Positions 17,071 through 25,107 of a DNA stretch of 64,000 bases are shown here, piece by piece (within the stretch, counting starts at the first letter, position 1; each line of letters starts with the position of its first letter). The stretch spans positions 1-64,000 of the forward strand of contig NZ_CP108416.1 of assembly GCF_035978755.1 (NCBI RefSeq), written 5' to 3'. Below the pieces are notes generated by a model. That model had not been told where the DNA came from and made no database searches. It saw nothing but the letters and a program-made list of their open reading frames with translations. The position numbers and the translations under genes were made by a program. Origin of the DNA: Streptomyces sp. NBC_01298. Its GTDB lineage: Bacteria > Actinomycetota > Actinomycetes > Streptomycetales > Streptomycetaceae.

Positions 17071-17142
17071 TCGGTAGCAGCACGAAGAAGCTCCCGTCGC
17101 AGGGGATCCCCTGCGACGGGAGCTTCTTCGTGCTGCTACCGA
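17071..17142. terminator. Perfect 72 bp palindrome, bidirectional terminator
   Basis: Two 36-base arms with no loop at all, every base paired, begin 7 bases after the halogenase stop. The left arm starts TCGGTAGCAGCACGAAGAAG. It lies between convergent genes (halogenase rightward, DoxX-like leftward), so it can end both transcripts. Confidence 0.75.
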
Positions 17143-17212
17143 CCGACCCGAGAAGCGGAGTTGCGTGGGGATCGCCCAGCCGTACGGACGGAGCCGGAGG
17201 TACGGGGTTGGT

Positions 17213-17839
17213 TCAGCTCGCCCGCTCCGGCGCTGTGACGGGCTCGCGCTCGCTCGTGGACCGCGGCCGCCCCCGCCTGGCCTCGAAGACCGTGAGACCC
17301 GTCGCGCCGGCCACCGGCTCCACGGCCGGGGCCGGGCGCTTCCGCTTCTTGGTGTGGCCGGCGATCGCCAGCGCGCCCGACACGATCACCAGGTTCTTGA
17401 GGATGTACTGGCCCTCGAGGGTGCCGATGAAGAAGGACTCCCAGGTCTCCCGCGGGAACATGAACAGGGGCGTGAAGGTGCCCGCCATGTGCGCGAGGAG
17501 GACCATGATCGTCAGCCTGGGCAGCTTCCCGCTGACGAGAAGCAGTCCGATCACCGCCTCCAGCGCTCCGGTCAGGACCGTCGCGAGCGTTCCTTCGATG
17601 ATCCCGAATGTGAGCCGCTCCACGGTCTCGGCGGCCAGCGGTTCCGCCGGGCTCAGCCCCGGAAAGAACTTCGGCACTCCGAACCACAGGTAGATGATTC
17701 CTATGGAGATCCGGAGTGCCGTAATTCCGAACGAGGCTCCCAGACCCTCGATGAAGCCAGCAACACGCCTGTACGTCCGCATGGGTTTCGACTCCCCGTA
17801 TTTCTCATTTCCGGCTGAATTTACAGATGAGGCTGTCAT
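17213..17839 (-). CDS. DoxX-like integral membrane protein
   Basis: A 208-residue membrane protein with about four hydrophobic segments (around residues 35-55, 85-105, 108-130 and 145-160 from ATG 17839) and a basic C-terminal tail rich in Lys, Arg and Pro. The segment LRISIGIIYLWFGVPKFFPG is typical of DoxX/DUF417-type proteins, some of which act beside quinone or redox enzymes. An ATG at 17782 (MRTYRR) with GGGGAG upstream is an alternative start that drops 19 residues. It follows the leftward prenyltransferase gene by about 100 bases and may share its transcript. Function in the cluster is unknown. Confidence 0.7.
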   Translation of the reverse strand: MTASSVNSAGNEKYGESKPMRTYRRVAGFIEGLGASFGITALRISIGIIYLWFGVPKFFPGLSPAEPLAAETVERLTFGIIEGTLATVLTGALEAVIGLLLVSGKLPRLTIMVLLAHMAGTFTPLFMFPRETWESFFIGTLEGQYILKNLVIVSGALAIAGHTKKRKRPAPAVEPVAGATGLTVFEARRGRPRSTSEREPVTAPERAS

Positions 17840-17946
17840 GTCCCGCCCAAGCCTCGGTGGAGAGGCGGCAGGGCAGAACTAGCGGGTCGTCGGAGGAGCC
17901 CGTTCGGCGGTCTTCAGTTGTCCAGGGCGGTACCGGTGGGGCGGAG

Positions 17947-18855
17947 TCAGTGGCCCGCGGGTGCGGGGCCGAGAAGGATCCTGGCTTCCAGGGAACCCTC
18001 GGACAGCTGGTAGTACGTCTGCAGCTTGAAGTACTCGCCGCCGGCGTAGGAGGCCACGTTGTAGAGGCCCTGGACCGCTCCGGGGTAGGTGTGGGAGACC
18101 TTGCCGGCGAAATCCTCGACGACCGGATCGACGGCGACGCGGCCGGACAGGGCGCGGGCGTCCGGGACCATGGTGGCGAAGGTGATCCGCTGGATCTTCG
18201 AGGACTCCCAGTCCAGGGTGGTGTAGATGCCGACCGCCTGCCGGGCGAGCTCGAGCATGCGCTCGCTCGGTTCGGGCAGGCCCAGGTCGCTCAGCATCGC
18301 GCGCACGGTCTCGGGTTCGCGGCACTCGGCGGGGAACTGCAGGAAGTAGACGTTCACCGTGCGGCTCGGGTAGTCGATCCCGATCATGCTGTTCTTGTCG
18401 TCGAGGCCGTAGCGCGTGTAGAAGTCCAGGTTCTCGGCGAGGCTGCGCGGCATGGACGGCAGCGCGGCGACCTTGGACAGCTTCTGCAGGTTGTCGGCCG
18501 GGAGGAACGTCCACGTCTTCTTGAAGCCTCCGACGACTCCGAAGTCGACGCCGTGGGCGGTCACCGGGATGTGCTCCTGGACCTCCTCGAGCAGCTTGCC
18601 CACCGGATGGTCCGTCGCCTCGGCGATGCCCTGGGACACCGCGTACAGGTACGGGTTGACGTCCCCGGGCAGCGCCGTGAAGCGGCAGTCGAGGTCCTCC
18701 GAGCCGCGCGTGGTCACCCGGAAGGCGACGACGACCTTGTCCAGGTCGTACGCGGACAGGATGGGCTCGACCTTTTCGCGCGAGGGGGATATGTCCAGCA
18801 GCCCGGCTGTTTCCTCGATGGCGCTGTAAAGACCTTCCATGCCTGCGCTGGCCAT
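17947..18855 (-). CDS. ABBA aromatic prenyltransferase (NphB/CloQ family) 1
   Basis: A 302-residue soluble prenyltransferase that attaches a prenyl group from DMAPP or a longer diphosphate to an aromatic ring. It follows NphB from end to end: start MEGLYSAIEETAGLLDI, middle VVGGFKKTWTFLPADNLQKL, then LPSMPRSLAENLDFYTRYGLD, and near the end EYFKLQTYYQLSEG. The family needs no DDxxD motif and none is present. GGAGG precedes the ATG. It is divergent from a second family member. In napyradiomycin biosynthesis two such enzymes (NapT8 and NapT9) add dimethylallyl and geranyl groups to the flaviolin core; I cannot tell from sequence which substrate each of these takes. Confidence 0.9.
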   Translation of the reverse strand: MASAGMEGLYSAIEETAGLLDISPSREKVEPILSAYDLDKVVVAFRVTTRGSEDLDCRFTALPGDVNPYLYAVSQGIAEATDHPVGKLLEEVQEHIPVTAHGVDFGVVGGFKKTWTFLPADNLQKLSKVAALPSMPRSLAENLDFYTRYGLDDKNSMIGIDYPSRTVNVYFLQFPAECREPETVRAMLSDLGLPEPSERMLELARQAVGIYTTLDWESSKIQRITFATMVPDARALSGRVAVDPVVEDFAGKVSHTYPGAVQGLYNVASYAGGEYFKLQTYYQLSEGSLEARILLGPAPAGH

Positions 18856-19137
18856 TCGTCCTCCAGGTTTCTTCTGTGTTGAGCGTCTTGTTAATCAGAC
18901 GGCCGACCGGGTATTCATTGACCCTGCGGCCGGAGGTCACATTGCCTAGGATCAGGGCCTACCGGCATGGCATGTACCTTTTTCGCACCCGGTGAATTGT
19001 CGGTGCCGGATAGCAGACATGTCAAGCTGACTCCTATTTTGAGTACATCTCAAGCGACCCTCTAGCAGTGGCTGGTAATATTCGCCGCAGGAATTCGCAC
19101 GGGAATAGGCGATCGACGTCGAGCATTTGGAGTTTTG
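18856..19137. promoter_or_regulatory. Divergent promoter region of the two prenyltransferase genes
   Basis: A 282-base AT-richer region. On the plus strand TAATAT at 19076-19081 is a strong -10 candidate, giving a leader of about 50 bases before the start at 19138. Just upstream, TTGAG-TACAT-CTCAA at 19039-19053 is an inverted repeat that could be an operator overlapping the -35 region. No -35 consensus is visible, which fits an activated promoter. Confidence 0.4.
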
Positions 19138-20046
19138 ATGTCCGAAGGTGTTTCGGCACAGGAGCTGTATTCGGCTATCGAGCAGACCGCTCGACTGGTC
19201 GATGCTCCCTTTTCGCGTGAAAAGGTCTGGCCGATCCTCTCGGCATTCGAGGGTGGATTCTCGGAGGACGGCGGCGTCGTTCTCAGCCTCCAGGCCGACG
19301 AGGAGGTCGCCGAGGTCGAGTACTCGATCCAGGTTTCACCGGGAATCGAGGACCCCTATGCCCACGCCCTGGCGCACGGCCTCTTCAAAGAGACGGACCA
19401 TCCCGTCCGCGCACTTCTCGAACAGGTAGTCAAGCTGGCCCCCACCAGTGAGCACTACATCGACTGCGGAATCGTCGGCGGATTCAAGAAGATCTACGCG
19501 AACTTCCCGCACGCCCCGCAGAAGGTGGCAGAGCTCGCCGAGCTTCCCGCCATGCCGCGTGCGGTGGCAGGGAACCTGGAGTTCTTCGCCCGCTACGGTC
19601 TCGAAGACGTGGCCCTGGTCGGAGCGGACTGCAAGAACCGCACGGTGAACCTGTACTTCCAGCTCCCCCCGGGCATCGCCGGCGAACTGGAGCCGCAGAC
19701 CGTGGAGGACATGCTCCGCGAAACCGGGATGAGCGAGCCGAGCGAGGAGATGCTGGCGTACGCCGGCAAGGCCTTCCGGGTGTACGTCACCCTCAGCTGG
19801 GACCACGCGGAGATCCTTCGGATCTCCTTCTCGCCGCAGCCGCGCCGCAGCGTCGATCTGGCCGAGCTGCCGGCCCGGCTGATCCCGCGGATCGCCGAGT
19901 TCATGCGGGCCACCCCCCACAAGTACACCGGGGCCCTGATCAACGCCACGGCGGCCAAGTGGTCGCACGAGAAGGAGTTCCTCGACCTCGCGTCGTACTA
20001 CCAGGTCTCCCCCCTGCACTTGAAGGCCATCGAAGCACAGGAATGA
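19138..20046 (+). CDS. ABBA aromatic prenyltransferase (NphB/CloQ family) 2
   Basis: A 302-residue paralogue of the divergent prenyltransferase. Family landmarks are ELYSAIEQTARLVDAPFSREK at the start (residues 8-28), DPYAHALAHGLFKETDHP, IVGGFKKIYANFPHAPQK, LPAMPRAVAGNLEFFARYGLE and, near the end, EKEFLDLASYYQVSPLHLK. The ATG at 19138 has GGAG six bases upstream; a TTG one codon earlier is unlikely. It leads a rightward run of four haloperoxidase genes, with only 55 bases to the next one, so prenylation and haloperoxidase steps are probably coexpressed. With two prenyltransferases the product should carry two prenyl groups, as napyradiomycins do. Confidence 0.9.
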   Translation: MSEGVSAQELYSAIEQTARLVDAPFSREKVWPILSAFEGGFSEDGGVVLSLQADEEVAEVEYSIQVSPGIEDPYAHALAHGLFKETDHPVRALLEQVVKLAPTSEHYIDCGIVGGFKKIYANFPHAPQKVAELAELPAMPRAVAGNLEFFARYGLEDVALVGADCKNRTVNLYFQLPPGIAGELEPQTVEDMLRETGMSEPSEEMLAYAGKAFRVYVTLSWDHAEILRISFSPQPRRSVDLAELPARLIPRIAEFMRATPHKYTGALINATAAKWSHEKEFLDLASYYQVSPLHLKAIEAQE

Positions 20047-20101
20047 CGGGCGCACCCGCTCTCGGAACGCGGAGCCCCTTGCTCAGGAAAGGCATCACCC
20101 C

Positions 20102-21538
20102 GTGACGACTTCCGGTCGCGCCCAGCAGATACCCTTCGACTTCGACAACGGCAATTTCATCCGGGACCTGATCACCACCCACGGCGGCGGCGGCTACCCG
20201 CCGGCGGACGCCATGGCCCCGGCTGACGTCGCCAGCTACACCTGGCTCACCCACCTGCTCCAGACCTCGTGGTTCGACGCGCTGGCCCCCTACCACCCGA
20301 CGGCGGTCGGCATCTGCTCGCGCATCCCGCGCCGTCCGGCGGAGGAGTCCGCGACGAACCGGAACAAGAACATCGCCGGTCTCTACGCCCTGTTCCAGGT
20401 CGTGAAGGCGGTCTTCGAGGAGCGGACGCCGGTGCTGCGCCAGGCGCTGACCGCGCTCGGCCTGGATCCCGACGACGAGTCCGCGGACCTGACCACCGCG
20501 GTCGGCATCGGCAACACGGCCGGGAAGTCGGTCGTCGCGTCCCGCTTGCACGATGGCATGAACGTCCTCGGCGACAAGGGCCGCGCGTACAACGGGCTGC
20601 CCTACGAGGACTACACCGGCTACCGCTCCGTCAACACCGCCGACGAGCTGTCCGATCCCTCGCGCTGGCAGCCGGCCACCGAGCCGCACCGCCGCCGCAT
20701 CGACGGCGGACCCGGCGACAAGGGCGTCTTCACCGCCCAGCGGTTCGCCACGCCGCAGCTCGGGCTGGTCACGCCGCAGACGTACAAGGACCCGTCCGAG
20801 TTCGAGCTCGAAGCGCCCGGACACCTGGACCACACGGACGCCGAGGCGTACAAGGCCGCGGTCGACGAGGTCCTGGCGGCGTCGGCCAACCTCACGGACG
20901 AGCAGAAGGTGAAGGCGGAGTTCTTCGAGCACACGCCGCTGTCGGTGACCCTGTCGCCGCGTGCCGCCGCCGTGGCCCACGACCTGGACCTGGACGGCTG
21001 GGTGCAGCTGTTCCTGGTGACCTCGGTCGCGCGGTTCGACAGCCTGATCGCCGCCTGGCACCACAAGCGCGAGCACGACGCCGTACGACCCTTCAGCGCC
21101 GTACGGCACGTGTACGGAAGCGACCCGGTGACGGCGTGGGGCGGGCCCGGCAAGGGCACGGTCGACGACATCCCCGGCGACGAGTGGACCGGCTACCTGC
21201 CGGTCGCCAACCACCCCGAGTACCCCTCCGGGTTCACCACCCTGACCGCGGCCCAGGCTCAGGCGGCCCGCAGCTTCCTCGGGGACGACGTCCTGGGCTG
21301 GACGCACACCTTCCCCGCCGGCTCGGCGCAGAAGGAGCCGGGCGCCGTCCCGGCCACCGACCTCGAGCTGACCTGGTCCACCTGGACCGACTTCGAAGAG
21401 GACTGCGCCCGCAGCCGAGTGTGGGCCGGCGCGCACTTCGCGAAGACCGTCGAAGCGTCCGCTCGGTTCGGCGCGCAGTTCGGAAACCTGGCTCACGAGT
21501 TCGTCCAGCGCCACGTCACGGGCGACGTCGAGAACTGA
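20102..21538 (+). CDS. Vanadium haloperoxidase-family enzyme 1, likely NapH3-type non-halogenating member
   Basis: A 478-residue member of the Streptomyces meroterpenoid haloperoxidase family. Vanadate ligands appear intact: K322 and R329 in HHKREHDAVRP, S376-G377 in YPSGF, R439 and H445 in SRVWAGAH. The residue after S-G is Phe378, where the other three tandem copies have Ser and classical enzymes have His. That position shapes halide oxidation, so this copy may not halogenate. In napyradiomycin biosynthesis one homologue (NapH3) only catalyses a prenyl-shifting alpha-hydroxyketone rearrangement; this is the natural candidate here, by inference. It also lacks the Tat-like signal of its neighbours, so it should stay in the cytoplasm. 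GTG start. Confidence 0.85.
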   Translation: MTTSGRAQQIPFDFDNGNFIRDLITTHGGGGYPPADAMAPADVASYTWLTHLLQTSWFDALAPYHPTAVGICSRIPRRPAEESATNRNKNIAGLYALFQVVKAVFEERTPVLRQALTALGLDPDDESADLTTAVGIGNTAGKSVVASRLHDGMNVLGDKGRAYNGLPYEDYTGYRSVNTADELSDPSRWQPATEPHRRRIDGGPGDKGVFTAQRFATPQLGLVTPQTYKDPSEFELEAPGHLDHTDAEAYKAAVDEVLAASANLTDEQKVKAEFFEHTPLSVTLSPRAAAVAHDLDLDGWVQLFLVTSVARFDSLIAAWHHKREHDAVRPFSAVRHVYGSDPVTAWGGPGKGTVDDIPGDEWTGYLPVANHPEYPSGFTTLTAAQAQAARSFLGDDVLGWTHTFPAGSAQKEPGAVPATDLELTWSTWTDFEEDCARSRVWAGAHFAKTVEASARFGAQFGNLAHEFVQRHVTGDVEN

Positions 21539-21685
21539 TCCCCCCAGCGGCGGGCAACGGGACAGCCGTCTGCCCCCGCTGCGCACGGTCCCGTCCCGCC
21601 GAGCGCGGTGACGCCGGATACAAGGCTGAGCCGTGCGCACCACCGATCTTTCGTTCCCACTCAAAACAGGACAGGAAATTCACTC

Positions 21686-23254
21686 ATGACGACGTCCGGA
21701 AGCTCTCCCGTCGCCGGTCTTGCCCGCAGGTCGCTGATGTTCGCCGGTCTCGGTGGTGCCGCCACCGTGGCGCTGACCGGCCTGGGTTCCGGCACTGCCG
21801 CGGCCGCGACGGGCGCCGCCCCCGCCGGGCCCGCCTTCAACATAGACACCGACAACTTCCTGGAGTGGGCGCAGCCCAGCGACGACATGGCCGGGGTGTC
21901 GCCGAACGCGGACCTGTTCGGGCCCATGGACGTGACCGTCTTCCTCTGGATCAACCGCCTCACCGCCCTCGCGGTCTTCGACGCGCTGGCTCCGTACCAC
22001 GACACCGCGGTGGGCGTGTACTCCCAGATCGCCCGCCGGCCGGCGTCCGACTCCGCCACCAACCGCAACCTGAACACGGCTGCCATCCACGCCACGTACC
22101 AGATGTGGAAGCGCGTGCTGCCGTCGAAGATGGCGAACACGCGGGCCATGATGACCTCGATGGGCCTCAACCCCGACGACGAGTCGACGGACCTGACCAC
22201 CCCGGTCGGTATCGCCAACGCCGCGGCCAAGGCCGTGTGGGAAGGCCTGAAGGACGACGGCATGAACTTCCTCGGTCACGAGGGCGGCCGGAAGTACAAC
22301 CCCAAGCCGTGGTCGGACTACACCGGCTACAAGCCCGTGAACTCGGCCTGGGAAGTGAAGAACCCCTCGCGCTGGCAGCCGCAGCTCGTCCCCCACAACG
22401 GCCGCCGGCTCGGCGGTGGCCACGGTGACGTGGGCATCTACACCGTCCAGCACATGGTCACCCCGCACCTGCGCAAGGTGAAGGCTCACATCTTCGACAA
22501 GCCGGAGCGCTTCCACCTCCCCCGGCCGAACCACATCGACCACACCAACCCGCGCGCCTACAAGCGCTCGGTGGACGAGATCCTCAGCGCGTCGGCGAAC
22601 CTCACCGACCGTCAGAAGCTGCTCGCCGAGGTCATGGACAACAAGATCTGGGGCATCGGGCACTCGGCGATCGTCATGGCACGCAAGCACAGCGCCGAGC
22701 TGGGCTTCCACGGCTGGATCCACTACATGCTGGAGCACATCCTGGCCACGTTCGAGGTGACCATCGCCGCGTGGAACCAGAAGATCAACTACGACGCCGT
22801 GCGCCCCGTCACCGCCATCCGCCACGTCTACGGCAAGTCCAAGGTCACCGCCTGGGGCGGCCCGGGCAAGGGCACGGTCAAGGACATCCAGGCCGACGAG
22901 TGGAACAGCTACCTCGGCGTGAGCGACCACTCGGAGTACCCGTCGGGCTCCACCACGGTCGCGGCGGCCTCGGCCCAGTCCGCACGGCGCTACTTCGGCA
23001 CCGACGAGCTGGGCTGGAAGTTCACCATCAAGGCCGGCAACTCGATCGTGGAGCCGGGCGTCACGCCGGCTGCCGACCTCGAGATCAACATCCGCACCTG
23101 GACCGAGTTCGCGCAGATCTGCGCCGACAGCCGGGTGTGGGGCGGTGTCCACTTCCAGACCACGGTCAACCGCTCGCTGGAGTTCGGCCGCCAGTTCGGT
23201 GACCTGGCCCACGAGTTCGTCCAGGGCCACGTCAAGGGCAACGTCAAGGGCTGA
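21686..23254 (+). CDS. Tat-signal vanadium haloperoxidase 2
   Basis: A 522-residue haloperoxidase. The N-terminus has a twin-arginine-type signal (LARRSLMFAGLGGAATVAL, then an AAA-type cleavage region near residue 37). The active site looks complete: K366 and R373 in NQKINYDAVRP, S420-G421-S422 in YPSGSTT, R483 and H489 in SRVWGGVH. Ser after S-G is the form seen in the Streptomyces chloroperoxidases that make napyradiomycin and merochlorin. It would oxidise chloride with hydrogen peroxide and drive chlorination or chloronium-induced cyclisation of a prenyl chain. AGGAAA precedes the ATG. Sequence is clearly further from copies 3 and 4 than those are from each other. Confidence 0.9.
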   Translation: MTTSGSSPVAGLARRSLMFAGLGGAATVALTGLGSGTAAAATGAAPAGPAFNIDTDNFLEWAQPSDDMAGVSPNADLFGPMDVTVFLWINRLTALAVFDALAPYHDTAVGVYSQIARRPASDSATNRNLNTAAIHATYQMWKRVLPSKMANTRAMMTSMGLNPDDESTDLTTPVGIANAAAKAVWEGLKDDGMNFLGHEGGRKYNPKPWSDYTGYKPVNSAWEVKNPSRWQPQLVPHNGRRLGGGHGDVGIYTVQHMVTPHLRKVKAHIFDKPERFHLPRPNHIDHTNPRAYKRSVDEILSASANLTDRQKLLAEVMDNKIWGIGHSAIVMARKHSAELGFHGWIHYMLEHILATFEVTIAAWNQKINYDAVRPVTAIRHVYGKSKVTAWGGPGKGTVKDIQADEWNSYLGVSDHSEYPSGSTTVAAASAQSARRYFGTDELGWKFTIKAGNSIVEPGVTPAADLEINIRTWTEFAQICADSRVWGGVHFQTTVNRSLEFGRQFGDLAHEFVQGHVKGNVKG

Positions 23255-23266
23255 TCCCTTCCCCAC

Positions 23267-23297
23267 CGCGGCGGCGGGCGTCCCGCCCGCCGCCGCG
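23267..23297 (+). terminator. Hairpin between haloperoxidases 2 and 3
   Basis: Perfect 13 bp arms (CGCGGCGGCGGGC) around GTCCC, 12 bases past the stop of haloperoxidase 2, followed by a short T run. It could be a partial terminator or an mRNA-stabilising hairpin within the tandem run. Confidence 0.5.
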
Positions 23298-23364
23298 TTT
23301 CGACGCGGCCGGCCGCACCCTGCCACGCCCGCGCAGCATTCCTCTCCCAAGGCAAGGAACTGTC

Positions 23365-24942
23365 ATGACGACGTCCGGACACACTTCTGTCTCAGGCTCC
23401 TCGCTGGGCCGCAGGTCGCTGCTGGTCGGCAGTGCCGCGGCCATGGCCATGTCCACACTGGCCTTCGCACGCACGGCCGGTGCAGCCACGACCGACGAGA
23501 TCCCCAAGATCGATTTCGACCTGGACAAGGGCAACTACATCAAGTGGGCCCAGGTCGACGAGGACCACGCCAGTGGTTCGGCGGCAAGGCTCGCGTTCAT
23601 CGGTCCGATGGACGCGACCGTCTTCCTGTGGACCAGCCGCGTGGCGATGCTGTCGGTGTTCGACGCGCTGGCCCCGTACCACGAGACCGCGGTCGGCCTC
23701 TACTCGCGGATCCCGCGCCGGCCCTCCAGCGAGTCCGCCACCAACCGCAACATGAACATCGCCACCATCTACGCCCAGCTCGGCATCTGGAAGCGGATGC
23801 TGCCGAACGACATCGGCGCCATCCGGCAGATGATGGTCGCGTTCGGTCTGAACCCCGACGACACCTCGGAAGACCTGAGCAGCCCGATCGGCATCGGCAA
23901 CGTGGCCGCCAAGACCGCCTGGGCGGCCCTGAGCCACGACGGCATGAACGCCCTCGGCAACGAGGGCGGCCGCGAGTACAACCAGCAGCCGTGGGCGGAC
24001 TACACGGGCTACGTGCCCGTCAACACGCCCTACAAGCTGAGCAACCCCTCGCGCTGGCAGCCGCAGCTCGGTGCCCACAACGGCCGTCGTGTCGGTGGCG
24101 GCCCGGGTGACATGGGCATCTTCGTCAGCCAGCACTTCGTGACCCCGCAGATCCGGCGGGTGAAGGCCCACATCTTCGCCGACCCCTCGAGGCACCAGCT
24201 CCCGGCGCCCACGCACAGCGACCACACCGACGTCCGCGCCTACAAGCGCTCGGTGGACGAGATCATCGAGGCGTCCGCCAACCTCAACGACGAGCGCAAG
24301 GCGCTCGCCGAGATCATGGACAACAAGCTCTGGGGCATCGGCTACTCGTCCGTCGTCGTCGCGCGCCACCACGACAAGGACGATTCGATGGGCGTCCAGG
24401 GCTGGGCCCAGTGGCTGCTCCAGCACATCCTGGCGACGTTCGACACCCTGATCGCCGCCTGGCACCAGAAGCACAAGTACGACGCGGTGCGCCCGATCAG
24501 CGCGGTCCGCCACGTGTACGGCGACCGCCGGATCACCGCCTGGGGCGGCCCGGGCAAGGGCACGGTCACCAACATCCGCGCCTCCGAATGGCGCAGCTAC
24601 CTGCCGGTCAGCGACCACCCCGAGTACCCCTCGGGCTCCACGACCATCTGCGCCGCGGGCTCGCAGACGGCCCGGCGCTTCTTCGGCTCCGACGCCCTCG
24701 ACTGGACGATCAACTTCCCGGCCGGCTCCACGCTGATCGAGCCGGGCATCGCTCCGGCCAAGGACCTGAAGATCCACTTCAACACGTTCACCGACCTCGA
24801 CAAGGCGTGCGCCCGCAGCCGCGTGGACGCCGGCGTCCACTTCGGCAAGACGGTCGAGCGCTCCCTGGAGTTCGGAAAGCAGTTCGGCGACATGGCACAC
24901 GAGTTCGTGAAGCGCCAGGTCGAGGGCAACGTCAAGCACTGA
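23365..24942 (+). CDS. Tat-signal vanadium haloperoxidase 3
   Basis: A 525-residue haloperoxidase with a clear twin-arginine signal (SLGRRSLLVGSAAAMAMST, probable cleavage at AGA near residue 40). Active-site residues are complete: K369 and R376 in HQKHKYDAVRP, S423-G424-S425 in YPSGSTT, R486 and H492 in SRVDAGVH. The Ser form suggests chlorination competence. Large blocks are almost identical at DNA level to haloperoxidase 4, for example 23881-23975, so the two are recent duplicates or undergo gene conversion. AAGGAA precedes the ATG. The likely substrate is a prenylated naphthoquinone intermediate; chlorination and terpene cyclisation are the expected chemistry. Confidence 0.9.
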   Translation: MTTSGHTSVSGSSLGRRSLLVGSAAAMAMSTLAFARTAGAATTDEIPKIDFDLDKGNYIKWAQVDEDHASGSAARLAFIGPMDATVFLWTSRVAMLSVFDALAPYHETAVGLYSRIPRRPSSESATNRNMNIATIYAQLGIWKRMLPNDIGAIRQMMVAFGLNPDDTSEDLSSPIGIGNVAAKTAWAALSHDGMNALGNEGGREYNQQPWADYTGYVPVNTPYKLSNPSRWQPQLGAHNGRRVGGGPGDMGIFVSQHFVTPQIRRVKAHIFADPSRHQLPAPTHSDHTDVRAYKRSVDEIIEASANLNDERKALAEIMDNKLWGIGYSSVVVARHHDKDDSMGVQGWAQWLLQHILATFDTLIAAWHQKHKYDAVRPISAVRHVYGDRRITAWGGPGKGTVTNIRASEWRSYLPVSDHPEYPSGSTTICAAGSQTARRFFGSDALDWTINFPAGSTLIEPGIAPAKDLKIHFNTFTDLDKACARSRVDAGVHFGKTVERSLEFGKQFGDMAHEFVKRQVEGNVKH

Positions 24943-25044
24943 CGTCGCCCGAAGGCGGTGGTCCTTCCAGGCCCCGCCGCCGCGCTCCGCTCTCACCGCC
25001 CGCGCCGGAAGGCGTCGGCGAACCATCGACATCCCGTTGCTGAC

Positions 25045-25082
25045 GAAAGGGCCTCCACAGGCTCGCCTCTGGAGGCCCTTTC
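25045..25082 (+). terminator. Hairpin between haloperoxidases 3 and 4
   Basis: Sixteen-base arms with one mismatch (GAAAGGGCCTCCACAG) around a 6-base loop. It ends just before the leader of haloperoxidase 4, whose ATG is at 25108. Confidence 0.55.
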
Positions 25083-25107
25083 CATGCCAATAAAGAGGAA
25101 GACGATC

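Noticed and set aside
20269..22428. A rightward frame of 719 codons overlapping haloperoxidases 1 and 2
   Set aside because: It is out of frame with both genes and Arg/Gly/Pro-rich, typical of a shifted high-GC frame.
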